From contig ONQL01000057.1 in assembly GCA_900319985.1 (NCBI GenBank), positions 1-11,931 of the forward strand: a DNA stretch of 11,931 nt, read 5' to 3'. The notes below the pieces were generated by a model. That model was not told where the DNA came from. It was given only the letters and a program-made list of their open reading frames with translations, and searched no databases. Positions 1 to 6,465 of the stretch are shown here, piece by piece. This stretch comes from an uncultured Methanobrevibacter sp. Lineage in GTDB: Archaea > Methanobacteriota > Methanobacteria > Methanobacteriales > Methanobacteriaceae. Each line of letters starts with the position of its first letter. The stretch's first letter is position 1. Both the position numbers and the translations under genes were made by a program.

Positions 1-4
1 TAAT

Positions 5-34
5 TCATTTAATCATTATTCTTAATTTACTCAT
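5..34 (-). other. Nine-codon leader ORF with full start signals
   Basis: An ATG at 34-32 is preceded by a good Shine-Dalgarno (AGGAG at 45-41) and a TATA-like stretch about 45 bases upstream, yet the frame closes after nine codons (MSKLRIMIK) at 7-5. The stop overlaps a second ATG (8-6) as ATGA, so a following ORF could be translated by coupling; only two of its codons are inside the window. It may be a leader peptide, the false start of a gene that begins at 8, or a frameshifted gene start. In Methanobacteriales the gene after rpoH is usually an RNA polymerase B subunit gene, but that cannot be confirmed here. Confidence 0.35.
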
Positions 35-70
35 AACTATCTCCTATAAGATAATTCCTCTCAAACTAAG

Positions 71-85
71 TTAAATTTATTATAA
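71..85 (-). promoter_or_regulatory. Candidate TATA box for the unit entering the left edge
   Basis: The minus strand reads TTATAATAAATTTAA. Its centre near 79 would place a transcription start near 53, giving a leader of about 20 bases that contains the Shine-Dalgarno at 45-41 and the ATG at 34. The region is so AT-rich that TATA-like strings are common, so the call rests mainly on spacing. Confidence 0.35.
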
Positions 86-94
86 TGAATTTCT

Positions 95-109
95 AAAAAA
101 ACAAAAAAA
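95..109 (-). terminator. Oligo-T terminator after rpoH
   Basis: On the minus strand two runs of seven T are separated by one G, about 50 bases after the rpoH stop. Archaeal RNA polymerase terminates at such oligo-T tracts without needing a hairpin. It lies between the rpoH stop and the next candidate TATA box, as expected for a unit boundary. Confidence 0.5.
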
Positions 110-159
110 CACAGAAATTATACTATATTAAATTTCACTACTCTAAAATTATATTAAAA

Positions 160-393
160 TTAATCTTCTACTATCCTATAAGTAACAAACACACCAGCAG
201 TTTGACTTTCACGAGTAATTCTTAAAATATCTCCTGGTTTTGCTTCAATAGCTTTTACAACAGGATCATCAGACTTAATTTTAGGAAGATCTTTAAAATC
301 ATACTCCACATCACCAAATTCATCAGCAATTTCTTCTTCGGTCATGATTTCGTGTGTTGGTACAAGCATATGGTCTTGAATATCAATTTTCAA
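160..393 (-). CDS. rpoH: DNA-directed RNA polymerase subunit H (RpoH/Rpb5 C-terminal domain)
   Basis: This 77-residue protein is the archaeal RNA polymerase subunit H, equivalent to the C-terminal assembly domain of eukaryotic Rpb5, part of the lower jaw of the enzyme. The family signature is clear: an HxLVPxHEI-type motif at residues 8-16, then LPKIKSDDPVVKAIEAKPGD (36-55) and the closing R-x-S-x-TAG...YR segment (61-73). Length matches the family. The start is TTG at 393-391, chosen because GGAGG lies at 406-402, eight bases upstream, and the next in-frame Met (residue 9) falls inside the conserved motif. It follows the tRNA-Lys end by 44 bases. A TATA-like string at 420-431 is too close to leave the Shine-Dalgarno in the transcript, so read-through from the tRNA promoter is possible. 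Confidence 0.93.
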   Translation of the reverse strand: MKIDIQDHMLVPTHEIMTEEEIADEFGDVEYDFKDLPKIKSDDPVVKAIEAKPGDILRITRESQTAGVFVTYRIVED

Positions 394-437
394 ATTATTT
401 TCCTCCAGATAGAAAAGTTAAAATATAAAATTAGAAA

Positions 438-500
438 CAGGCCTGACGGGAATTGAACCCGCGGCCGCTTGGTTAAAAGCCAAGCGCTCTGCCAGAAAGC
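438..500 (-). tRNA. tRNA-Lys (anticodon UUU), 5' end missing or overlapping tRNA-Asp
   Basis: From the D-loop onward this is a normal lysine tRNA. It has D-stem 3' half GAGC (489-486), anticodon arm CTTGG-CTTTTAA-CCAAG (484-468, anticodon TTT), T arm GCGGG-TTCAATT-CCCGT (462-446), 3' acceptor strand CAGGCCT (445-439) and discriminator G (438); no CCA is encoded. The 5' part is abnormal. A partner such as AGGCCTG or GGGCCTG is absent, and the 3' end of tRNA-Asp sits where it should be, sharing base 500. U8 and A14 are also missing. A forced fold using tRNA-Asp bases 509-503 (GGCCAGG) against 446-440 pairs six of seven positions, including one G-U, but shortens the T stem to four pairs. It could be a pseudogene, an overlapping gene or an assembly error. 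Confidence 0.6.
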
Positions 501-571
501 GCCCTGGCCGGGATTTGAACCCGAGTCGCGGGCTCGACAGGCCCACATGATAGCCCCTACACCACCAGGGC
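500..571 (-). tRNA. tRNA-Asp (anticodon GUC)
   Basis: The acceptor strands GCCCTGG (571-565) and CCAGGGC (507-501) pair perfectly, with discriminator G at 500. The anticodon arm is TGGGC-CTGTCGA-GCCCG, giving anticodon GTC. The T arm is TCGGG-TTCAAAT-CCCGG. CCA is not encoded. The gene has its own TATA box at 631-639. Its 3' end runs directly into the lysine tRNA, with no spacer for 3' trailer processing. Confidence 0.95.
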
Positions 572-630
572 ATAGAAATACTTAAACAGTGCTGTGTAAT
601 AATACACTATCAATTACTATATATCACATC

Positions 631-639
631 ATATATAAA
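631..639 (-). promoter_or_regulatory. TATA box for tRNA-Asp
   Basis: The minus strand reads TTTATATAT. A start about 25 bases downstream would lie near 609, leaving a 5' leader of about 38 bases. It follows oligo-T tracts (for example 672-667) that can end the tRNA-Tyr transcript. Confidence 0.6.
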
Positions 640-666
640 TGTTTCGGAAAAACCATCATATTTTCT

Positions 667-672
667 AAAAAA
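667..672 (-). terminator. Oligo-T terminator after tRNA-Tyr
   Basis: Six T on the minus strand, 34 bases past the 3' end of tRNA-Tyr, with a second run of five near 653-648. It lies before the tRNA-Asp TATA box, so the two tRNAs look like separate transcription units. Confidence 0.45.
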
Positions 673-705
673 CAATATATGACAATAAATAAATAATTAT
701 TGAAA

Positions 706-779
<74 letters not shown>

Positions 780-785
780 ACAATG

Positions 786-799
786 GGTCCGCCCGGACC
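786..799. repeat. GC-rich palindrome in the tRNA-Tyr leader
   Basis: GGTCCG and CGGACC form a perfect six-base inverted repeat with a two-base spacer, ending seven bases before the mature tRNA-Tyr 5' end. Twelve of its 14 bases are G or C, while the flanks are strongly AT-rich. With the start predicted near 829 it would be transcribed in the leader. Its role is unknown; a processing hairpin or a remnant of tRNA acceptor-stem sequence are both possible. Confidence 0.5.
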
Positions 800-850
800 A
801 TACATAAAACTGTATGAGATAGCATACTAATAATAATCTATACGTTCTAC

Positions 851-858
851 TATATAAA
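851..858 (-). promoter_or_regulatory. TATA box for tRNA-Tyr
   Basis: The minus strand reads TTTATATA, close to the archaeal consensus. Spacing puts the start near 829, about 50 bases upstream of the mature tRNA. Confidence 0.6.
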
Positions 859-884
859 GGTTACTATATTTTCCAATATATGAT

Positions 885-891
885 AAAAAAA
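885..891 (-). terminator. Oligo-T terminator after tRNA-Thr
   Basis: Seven T on the minus strand, 24 bases past the 3' end of tRNA-Thr and before the tRNA-Tyr TATA box. Confidence 0.5.
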
Positions 892-914
892 TCAAATGAA
901 AACATAAATTATAA

Positions 915-988
<74 letters not shown>

Positions 989-1030
989 TTACATCTATAT
1001 TATAGAACAATGTAATTTATGTTAAAAGTA

Positions 1031-1040
1031 GTTTAAATAC
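1031..1040 (-). promoter_or_regulatory. TATA box for tRNA-Thr
   Basis: The minus strand reads GTATTTAAAC. A start near 1010 would give a leader of roughly 20 bases. It is divergent from, and 30 bases away from, the thiM TATA box. Confidence 0.45.
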
Positions 1041-1070
1041 TTTACTATGAAAGTCAAAATATTGTGAAAA

Positions 1071-1080
1071 TTTATAAATA
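1071..1080 (+). promoter_or_regulatory. TATA box for thiM-thiE
   Basis: TTTATAAATA is centred about 29 bases before the thiM ATG. The start of transcription would fall within a few bases of the ATG, so the mRNA is probably leaderless; no Shine-Dalgarno is present. There is no room for a TPP riboswitch in the transcript. Confidence 0.55.
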
Positions 1081-1104
1081 ATATGGAATTTATAATTAAT
1101 AATC

Positions 1105-1971
1105 ATGATAAATACTGAAAAAGATTTACTCAACAAAATCGATGAATATCTAACTCAAATCAAAGAAAGAAATCCTTTAACACACTGCATAACAAATTCA
1201 GTAACCATAAACGATTGTGCAAATGCAGTTCTTGCAATTGGTGGATCACCATTTATGGCAGAAGATGCTGAAGAACTTAAAGAAGTCGTTACAATAGCCG
1301 ACGTGTTGGTTATAAACATTGGTAAATTAAGTAAAGAGCAAATTAATTCAATGCATGTAAGTGCAAAAGTGGCAAATGAAACAAAAACACCAATTGTTCT
1401 TGACCCAGTTGGAGTCGGAGTAACCCAATTAAGAAATAAAACCACATTAGACTTAATCAACGATTATGACATTGCAGCAGTACGGGGAAACATAAGTGAA
1501 ATAAAGTCAATAGCAAAACTGGTTGGAGTAATTGATGAAAACAATACTGCTAAAGGTGTTGATGTGAACGTTGACGACATAATTACTGAAGAAAACTTGT
1601 CTGCAAATGGAGAAATCATAAAAGAACTTGCAAATAAGTTAAACACAACAATTTTGGCAAGCGGACCAATCGACATATTGAGTGACGGAACAACTACCGT
1701 AGCGATTGATAATGGAGACGACATGATGCCATTGATTACCGGTAGCGGTTGTATGCTATCTTCAATCGTTGGAACCTGTGTCGGAGGATCAACACCCCTT
1801 GAAGGAACACTGATCGCTATTTTAGCCATGAATCTTGCAGGTGAAAAAGCAAGAGCAAAAGTAGAAGAAAAAGATGAAGGAACAGGTTCATTCAGAACCT
1901 ATTTAATTGATTACCTTTACAAAACTAATGCAGAAAGCTTAGTTAATGAATCAAATATTGAGATATTATGA
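1105..1971 (+). CDS. thiM: Hydroxyethylthiazole kinase
   Basis: ThiM phosphorylates 4-methyl-5-(2-hydroxyethyl)thiazole with ATP, the salvage route to the thiazole half of thiamine. The ribokinase-like family motifs are all present: NPLTHCITN (23-31), GGSPFMA (46-52), LDPVGVG (99-105), RGNISEI (127-133) and TGSGCMLS (212-219), the last carrying the catalytic-site Cys216. At 288 residues it is slightly longer than the usual 260-275, mostly through a longer segment around 145-170. The ATG at 1105 fits the conserved N-terminus and the TATA spacing. It overlaps thiE by four bases (ATGA), so the two are translationally coupled and supply the substrates for the ThiE joining step. Confidence 0.95.
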   Translation: MINTEKDLLNKIDEYLTQIKERNPLTHCITNSVTINDCANAVLAIGGSPFMAEDAEELKEVVTIADVLVINIGKLSKEQINSMHVSAKVANETKTPIVLDPVGVGVTQLRNKTTLDLINDYDIAAVRGNISEIKSIAKLVGVIDENNTAKGVDVNVDDIITEENLSANGEIIKELANKLNTTILASGPIDILSDGTTTVAIDNGDDMMPLITGSGCMLSSIVGTCVGGSTPLEGTLIAILAMNLAGEKARAKVEEKDEGTGSFRTYLIDYLYKTNAESLVNESNIEIL

Positions 1972-2588
1972 ACGAAATAGATTTATCACTTTATCTTGTC
2001 ACAGACAACAGTGACAATGTAGAAAAATTCTTAAACACAATTGAAGAAGGCATTAAAGGCGGAGTCAGTGTAGTGCAAATAAGAGAAAAAACAGCTGAAA
2101 CACTGGACTTTTATAATTTAGCATTGAAAGTTAAAGAAATTACAGCAAAATACAATGTACCTTTAATCATCAATGACCGAGTCGATGTGGCACTTGCAAT
2201 TGATGCTGATGGAGTCCACGTCGGACAATCAGACATGCCATGTGACGTTACCAGAAAACTTATAGGAAACGATAAAATATTGGGCGTTTCAGCGGCAACC
2301 ATTGAAGAGGCAAAAAAAGCCGAAAAAGACGGTGCAGACTATATTGGAACCGGAGCAGTTTTTCCAACTGCAACAAAAGATGATGCTCCTTCAATAACAA
2401 AACAGGATTTAAAAGATGTTGTTGAATCCATAAATATTCCTGTAGTGGCCATTGGAGGAATAACATTAGAAAATGCTCATGAATTAACAGACACTGGAAT
2501 AGCAGGATTATCTGTTGTAAGTGCGATAATGAGCTCTGAAAACCCTAAAAAATCATCTGAGGAACTGCTAAAGATTTTTAATAGATAA
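1968..2588 (+). CDS. thiE: Thiamine-phosphate synthase
   Basis: ThiE joins hydroxymethylpyrimidine diphosphate and thiazole phosphate to make thiamine phosphate. The 206-residue TIM-barrel shows the family motifs in order: YLVTD (9-13), VQIREK (36-41), NDRVDVALAIDADGVHVGQ (69-87), with the Asp and His of the active site, GTGAVFPTATK (127-137) and AIGGI (161-165). Length is typical of stand-alone ThiE. It is not the ThiD-ThiN or ThiN fusion that many archaea use for this step. The start ATG lies inside the thiM stop (ATGA), and the gene ends 34 bases before the convergent pgk. Confidence 0.95.
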   Translation: MNEIDLSLYLVTDNSDNVEKFLNTIEEGIKGGVSVVQIREKTAETLDFYNLALKVKEITAKYNVPLIINDRVDVALAIDADGVHVGQSDMPCDVTRKLIGNDKILGVSAATIEEAKKAEKDGADYIGTGAVFPTATKDDAPSITKQDLKDVVESINIPVVAIGGITLENAHELTDTGIAGLSVVSAIMSSENPKKSSEELLKIFNR

Positions 2589-2594
2589 TTTATT

Positions 2595-2631
2595 AAAAAA
2601 AAGATATATAAAAAATAAAAAATTATTTTTT
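2595..2631. terminator. Bidirectional terminator between thiE and pgk
   Basis: An AT-only perfect inverted repeat, AAAAAATAA (2610-2618) and TTATTTTTT (2623-2631), lies at the convergent 3' ends. It gives a T run on the plus strand at 2626-2631 for thiE, and eight T on the minus strand at 2602-2595 for pgk. The right arm includes the pgk stop codon. Confidence 0.55.
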
Positions 2632-3837
2632 ACAATTTTTGAGAGCTTCAACAGCAGCCAATTTTTTACCGGCAAGCATACTGATACAAGCTCCTCCACC
2701 ACTACTCAAGTGGCTCATATGATCTTCAAGACCAAGGCCTGCAGTAGCAGCTGCAATATGGCCACCACCAATTAATGAGAAACCACTAGAACTTGCCATT
2801 GCATTGATTAAATCTTCAGTTCCCATTGAAAATTGAGGATCTTCAAATACGCCTGCAGGACCATTTGCAAAAATGTATTTAGCATCCCTAATCTCTTTTG
2901 CATAATAGGAGATTGTCTTGACACCTATATCAAAAATAGATTTATTAGGAATTTCTTCAAAATCAATATCGACCCTGCTTCCGTCAATTTCACAGGCAAC
3001 ATCAATAGGATATTTTACTTTATCGCCGAATCTGTCAATCAACTCTTCAGCTTTTTTAACCATATCCCCATATCCTCTGCTTGCGATGAAATCCTTGTTA
3101 ACCTGACCTATATCAACACCTGCAGCCCATAGGACAATATTTCCAACAATACCTGTGGTTAAAATGGAATCTGCAGTGCCGTTGCTCAATACATTTTCCA
3201 TAACATCAATTGAATCTTCAGGTTTCATTCCACCTAACAGAAATACGCAAGGATGCTCAACATTGTCAAGCGCATCTTGAATTACAGTCAATTCTTTTTC
3301 CATTACACGTCCTGCTGCGGAAGGAGTATTAACAGTGAACCCGACTAATGATGCCTGAGATCTGTGAGCCGCTGCAAAAGCATCATTGATAAAATAATCA
3401 ATTAATGGAGATAAATGCCTTACAAGTAGGGTTTTTGACTGTTCTTCTGGAGACCTTGAAAGGGATTCCTCTGAAAAAAAACGTGCATTTTCAAGCAATA
3501 AAATTTCATGAGGCTTGAGAGCTTTGATAGCTTCTTTTGCAGTACTGGCAAATAATGAATCAACATATTTAACCCTTAAATTTAAAATATCGGATAATGC
3601 TTCAGCATGCTGGGATAAAGTTGTGAAATCCTTTTTACCGGGACGGCTTTGATGTGCAAGAAGAACAACTTTAGCTCCTTTGTTAGATAATTCCTTAACA
3701 GTTTGTGCATGTAATTTTAATCTTGTATCATCCAATATGATTCCAGAACTTGGATCAACTGGAGCGTTAATATCAATCCTAACCAATACTGTTTTATTTT
3801 CAACATCAAAATTATCAATTGTATTAAATTCCGCCAT
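2623..3837 (-). CDS. pgk: Phosphoglycerate kinase
   Basis: PGK interconverts 1,3-bisphosphoglycerate and 3-phosphoglycerate with ADP/ATP, mainly gluconeogenic in methanogens. The 404-residue protein has the two-domain layout. The N-terminal substrate half shows RIDINAP (20-26), Arg39, AHQSRP (61-66), ENARF (116-120) and AHR (158-160). The C-terminal nucleotide half shows GGMKPEDS (202-209), ANGPAGVFE (324-332), GGGH (357-360) and LSSGGGA (377-383). The variants GGMKPED and LSSGGGA, in place of the bacterial GGAKVSD and STGGGA, are as remembered for archaeal enzymes. The ATG at 3837 has a GAGTGAGAT Shine-Dalgarno just upstream. It lies 32 bases after tpiA and is probably co-transcribed with it. 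Confidence 0.96.
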   Translation of the reverse strand: MAEFNTIDNFDVENKTVLVRIDINAPVDPSSGIILDDTRLKLHAQTVKELSNKGAKVVLLAHQSRPGKKDFTTLSQHAEALSDILNLRVKYVDSLFASTAKEAIKALKPHEILLLENARFFSEESLSRSPEEQSKTLLVRHLSPLIDYFINDAFAAAHRSQASLVGFTVNTPSAAGRVMEKELTVIQDALDNVEHPCVFLLGGMKPEDSIDVMENVLSNGTADSILTTGIVGNIVLWAAGVDIGQVNKDFIASRGYGDMVKKAEELIDRFGDKVKYPIDVACEIDGSRVDIDFEEIPNKSIFDIGVKTISYYAKEIRDAKYIFANGPAGVFEDPQFSMGTEDLINAMASSSGFSLIGGGHIAAATAGLGLEDHMSHLSSGGGACISMLAGKKLAAVEALKNCKK

Positions 3838-3869
3838 TTATCTCACTCGACAATATTTATTAAGAATTA

Positions 3870-4538
3870 TTATAATTTACTTACCAAATCTAGTAAAGCA
3901 TCTTTAGGACTTTCAGCCTTAACAATTCCGGATGCAAGCAATACACCATCAGCACCTAAATCCATTGCTGCTTTCATATCATCACCAGTGGTGATTCCTG
4001 CACCGCATAAAACTTTAATATTTTTATTAATAGCTTTAACCTCTTTTACGGTATCTTCAACAACTTCAGGTTGAGCTTGAGAAACAGGAATGCCTGTACC
4101 TATTAATTCCGGAGGTTCAACAGCCACAGCATCAGGTGCAAGTGTAGCTACTGCTTTTGAAGTTTCGATATTATTGGTACAAACACATGATTCGATTTCA
4201 TTAGCCTTACAAAGTTTTACAATTTCATCAATGTCGGCCAATTTCATTCTTTTTTCAGAATGGTTTATTAAAGAACCACTAATTCCAGAATCAATTAGAG
4301 TATTGATTAAATTAGACCCTGTATGACCTCCAGGAGATATTGGGTCAATGTGTTGTGCGAAAATAGGAAGAGAAGTCTCTTCACTAATTCTATAAATATC
4401 AGCTGCCTGTGGAGCTGCAACCATAGTGATTCCAGATTCGTTTGCAGCACTTTCTAAGTCATGTGCAAGTTCTAATGCATTTATACCACTTGATTCCAAA
4501 TAAGTTTTATAATTTAATATTACAATTGGTGTGTCCAT
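3870..4538 (-). CDS. tpiA: Triosephosphate isomerase (archaeal short form)
   Basis: TIM interconverts dihydroxyacetone phosphate and glyceraldehyde 3-phosphate. The 222-residue length is the compact archaeal form; bacterial and eukaryotic enzymes have about 250. Catalytic residues are visible: Asn9 and Lys11 in NYK, His93 in INHSEKR (91-97), Glu141 in EPPELIGTG (141-149), and the phosphate-binding CGAGI (178-182) and GVLLASG near 198-204. The frame stays open for 56 codons upstream, into the methyltransferase gene, but the family N-terminus is PIVILNYKTY, so the start is the ATG at 4538. A TATA-like AAATATATTT at 4573-4564 suggests its own promoter in the 46-base gap after the methyltransferase. 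It is followed by pgk, its pathway neighbour. Confidence 0.95.
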   Translation of the reverse strand: MDTPIVILNYKTYLESSGINALELAHDLESAANESGITMVAAPQAADIYRISEETSLPIFAQHIDPISPGGHTGSNLINTLIDSGISGSLINHSEKRMKLADIDEIVKLCKANEIESCVCTNNIETSKAVATLAPDAVAVEPPELIGTGIPVSQAQPEVVEDTVKEVKAINKNIKVLCGAGITTGDDMKAAMDLGADGVLLASGIVKAESPKDALLDLVSKL

Positions 4539-4563
4539 AATAATCCCACAATAACTCTTTACT

Positions 4564-4573
4564 AAATATATTT
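4564..4573 (-). promoter_or_regulatory. Candidate TATA box for tpiA-pgk
   Basis: The minus strand reads AAATATATTT, centred 30 bases before the tpiA ATG. Transcription would begin near 4542, giving a nearly leaderless message. This would make tpiA-pgk independent of the restriction-modification genes upstream. Confidence 0.45.
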
Positions 4574-4584
4574 GACTAACATTA

Positions 4585-5463
4585 TTAAATAAACTTTTGA
4601 TTAGAAATTCTCTTTTCGGCCAAATCAACATATTCCTTTTTAATATCATAAGCAACATATTTACGGTTATTTTGAATTGCAGCAATACATGTTGTACCGC
4701 TGCCACAAAACGGGTCTAAAACGACATCCCCCTCATAACTATAAAGGTTAATTAGCCTATGAGGCAATTCAATTGGAAATGGTGCAGGATGACCTATTTT
4801 TTTAGCATTGACTGCTGGAAATGTCCAAATACTTTTTGTCCAGTTGATAAAATCATCCCTTTCAATTGTGTCCTTTTTAGTCTGATTCTTATTTTTGGAA
4901 TAGGAACCCTTTGAAAAAATTAAAATGTACTCATGGTAGTCCCGAAGCACAGGATTTGATGCAGACATCCAGCTTCCCCAAGCACAGGAACCGCCTCCGC
5001 TAGCGGACTTGTCCCAAATAATCTCTCCACGCATCAAAAATCCCAAATCTAACATTATTTCAATCACCATAGCATGTAGAGGAATGTAGGGTTTTCTGCC
5101 AATGTTGGCAATATTAATACATGCCCTACCACCGGTGACCAATTTTTTATAAGTTTGGCCCAATACAGAACTCAGCAATTCCAGATATTCATCCAGACTC
5201 AAATCCTCATCATAATCCTTGCCAACGTTATATGGAGGAGATGTGATCATCAGATGCACACTGTCATCGGGAATTTCATCCATATTTTCACTGGATTTAC
5301 AGTATACTCTATTTAAATCATTGGAATCAATAGGATTTTCCTTATATTCAATGTTTTTGGGAATTTCAAAATCCTTAAATAATTTTGAGCTATAAAACTT
5401 TTTTGAACTATGAGATTCCCTTACAACAGATCCAAAAGATGCAGTTTGTGTTTTTCTAACCAA
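4585..5463 (-). CDS. Type II DNA methyltransferase, beta class (probably N4-cytosine)
   Basis: This 292-residue protein is a site-specific DNA methyltransferase, the protective half of the restriction-modification pair. Catalytic motif IV, TSPPYNVGKDYD (74-85), comes before the AdoMet-binding motif DPFCGSGTT (250-258), the beta-class order; the SPPY form is typical of N4-cytosine enzymes. HPAPFPIELP (225-234) is also typical of the family. The core resembles the CTAG methyltransferase M.MjaI as I remember it, so CTAG is a possible target. The start is TTG at 5463, backed by AGAGGTC nine bases upstream; the next Met is residue 61, too close to motif IV. Residues 15-30 (RESH...FY..KLF) match an N-terminal element seen in related methyltransferases. 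Only one base separates it from the endonuclease stop. Confidence 0.92.
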   Translation of the reverse strand: MVRKTQTASFGSVVRESHSSKKFYSSKLFKDFEIPKNIEYKENPIDSNDLNRVYCKSSENMDEIPDDSVHLMITSPPYNVGKDYDEDLSLDEYLELLSSVLGQTYKKLVTGGRACINIANIGRKPYIPLHAMVIEIMLDLGFLMRGEIIWDKSASGGGSCAWGSWMSASNPVLRDYHEYILIFSKGSYSKNKNQTKKDTIERDDFINWTKSIWTFPAVNAKKIGHPAPFPIELPHRLINLYSYEGDVVLDPFCGSGTTCIAAIQNNRKYVAYDIKKEYVDLAEKRISNQKFI

Positions 5464-5464
5464 T

Positions 5465-6334
5465 TTAAGACCTCTTCAATAGATTTAAAAATTCCAATCC
5501 CTTTTCTTCATAATCATTTTTCATATTCGAAATTTCAATATATCTTCCCAAGTCCTCCAGATTTTCCATTCCTGAAAAAAAGTTCAAATCCTGATTAAAT
5601 AACTGATTTAAATTGTTTTTTAGCTCATCACTATCATTAAACCTTACAAAACCGCCTTTTGAAGTGGTTTTACGAGTATTACCATGATTTAATGGAAATG
5701 GATTTAAAGACCAGAACCCCTGAATAATACCTGCACTTTTCAAATAGTCCGCCTTTTTGCAAAATCCATTGGACAATGGCGCATTTCCTATAACAATAAG
5801 AGGGATTTTAGATGATTTTAGATTGGAAACCCGAATATCAATACATTTGCCTATGGCTTTGAGAATGGAATCTGAACGTGTGAAACTCGGTTTTCCCTGA
5901 TGAGTCCTAAAGTCCCCAATTTCAAAAACATTATGAGTTTCCACATCATATTGCCAATTCCAAACAATAGACATCTTTACCTCAAATATTACTTTTACAT
6001 CACTTGCCTTTAAAACTTTTTTATCTTCAGTCGCAATAACAATATCGGCTGGAGAACTTGAAGTGATACCCAGTGATGGAATTCTCGCCTGATTGACTAC
6101 AAACAAATTTTCATCATCAATCACTGAATTGAACAGTTTCTTAACCCAGCTTTCAGTAAAATTTCCAATCAAAGAATTCCTGGATTGCAATGTTGACTTT
6201 AAACCCTTGTAATACTTAGGCCAATAAGCCAAAAAGTTGCCGTTCTCATCGCGATAGAACAATTGACCCGGTGAAGAGGCCTTAAGTGAATTGATAAAAA
6301 ATAGTTTTTCTTGTGTTTTATTCCATAATCTCAT
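5465..6334 (-). CDS. Putative type II restriction endonuclease, PD-(D/E)xK fold
   Basis: This 289-residue protein is the likely nuclease partner of the methyltransferase one base downstream. A PD-(D/E)xK signature can be read: SPADIVI with Asp97, then FEVK with Glu118 and Lys120, about 20 residues apart as in this nuclease fold; Glu61 (FTESW) could be the upstream helix acidic residue. I do not recognise the exact family from sequence; relationship to CTAG cutters such as MjaI is an inference from the partner. The ORF is intact. The ATG at 6334 has no Shine-Dalgarno but a TATA box centred 27 bases upstream, so its mRNA is probably leaderless. The endonuclease precedes the methyltransferase in one transcript. 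Confidence 0.8.
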   Translation of the reverse strand: MRLWNKTQEKLFFINSLKASSPGQLFYRDENGNFLAYWPKYYKGLKSTLQSRNSLIGNFTESWVKKLFNSVIDDENLFVVNQARIPSLGITSSSPADIVIATEDKKVLKASDVKVIFEVKMSIVWNWQYDVETHNVFEIGDFRTHQGKPSFTRSDSILKAIGKCIDIRVSNLKSSKIPLIVIGNAPLSNGFCKKADYLKSAGIIQGFWSLNPFPLNHGNTRKTTSKGGFVRFNDSDELKNNLNQLFNQDLNFFSGMENLEDLGRYIEISNMKNDYEEKGLEFLNLLKRS

Positions 6335-6356
6335 GATACAACATATTATAATTAAA

Positions 6357-6365
6357 CATATAAAT
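6357..6365 (-). promoter_or_regulatory. TATA box for the restriction-modification operon
   Basis: The minus strand reads ATTTATATG, centred 27 bases before the endonuclease ATG, which would put the transcription start at or beside that ATG. No operator-like inverted repeat or controller-protein gene is seen beside it. Confidence 0.5.
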
Positions 6366-6430
6366 ATTTTAAATATTTAAAATTACAATATTGTTCATAA
6401 TTAATTAAATTTATTTCATTTTGAAAAATG

Positions 6431-6436
6431 TATATA
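6431..6436 (+). promoter_or_regulatory. TATA box for taw1
   Basis: TATATA is centred about 32 bases before the taw1 ATG. The expected start near 6459 leaves a leader of only a few bases, and no Shine-Dalgarno is present. Confidence 0.4.
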
Positions 6437-6465
6437 CTAGCAGAACTAAACATTAATTTGATTTT

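Noticed and set aside
989..1104. TPP riboswitch upstream of thiM
   Set aside because: The predicted transcription start is almost at the ATG, and no thi-box sequence or extended helix can be read in the 116 bases.
1155..1829. Two open frames antisense to thiM
   Set aside because: They overlap a well-supported gene, have no start signals and no recognisable domain; they are mirror frames of its codon usage.
4539..4706. N-terminal extension of the triosephosphate isomerase frame into the methyltransferase gene
   Set aside because: The extra 56 codons overlap coding sequence of the methyltransferase, including its AdoMet motif region, and the family N-terminus begins at the ATG at 4538.
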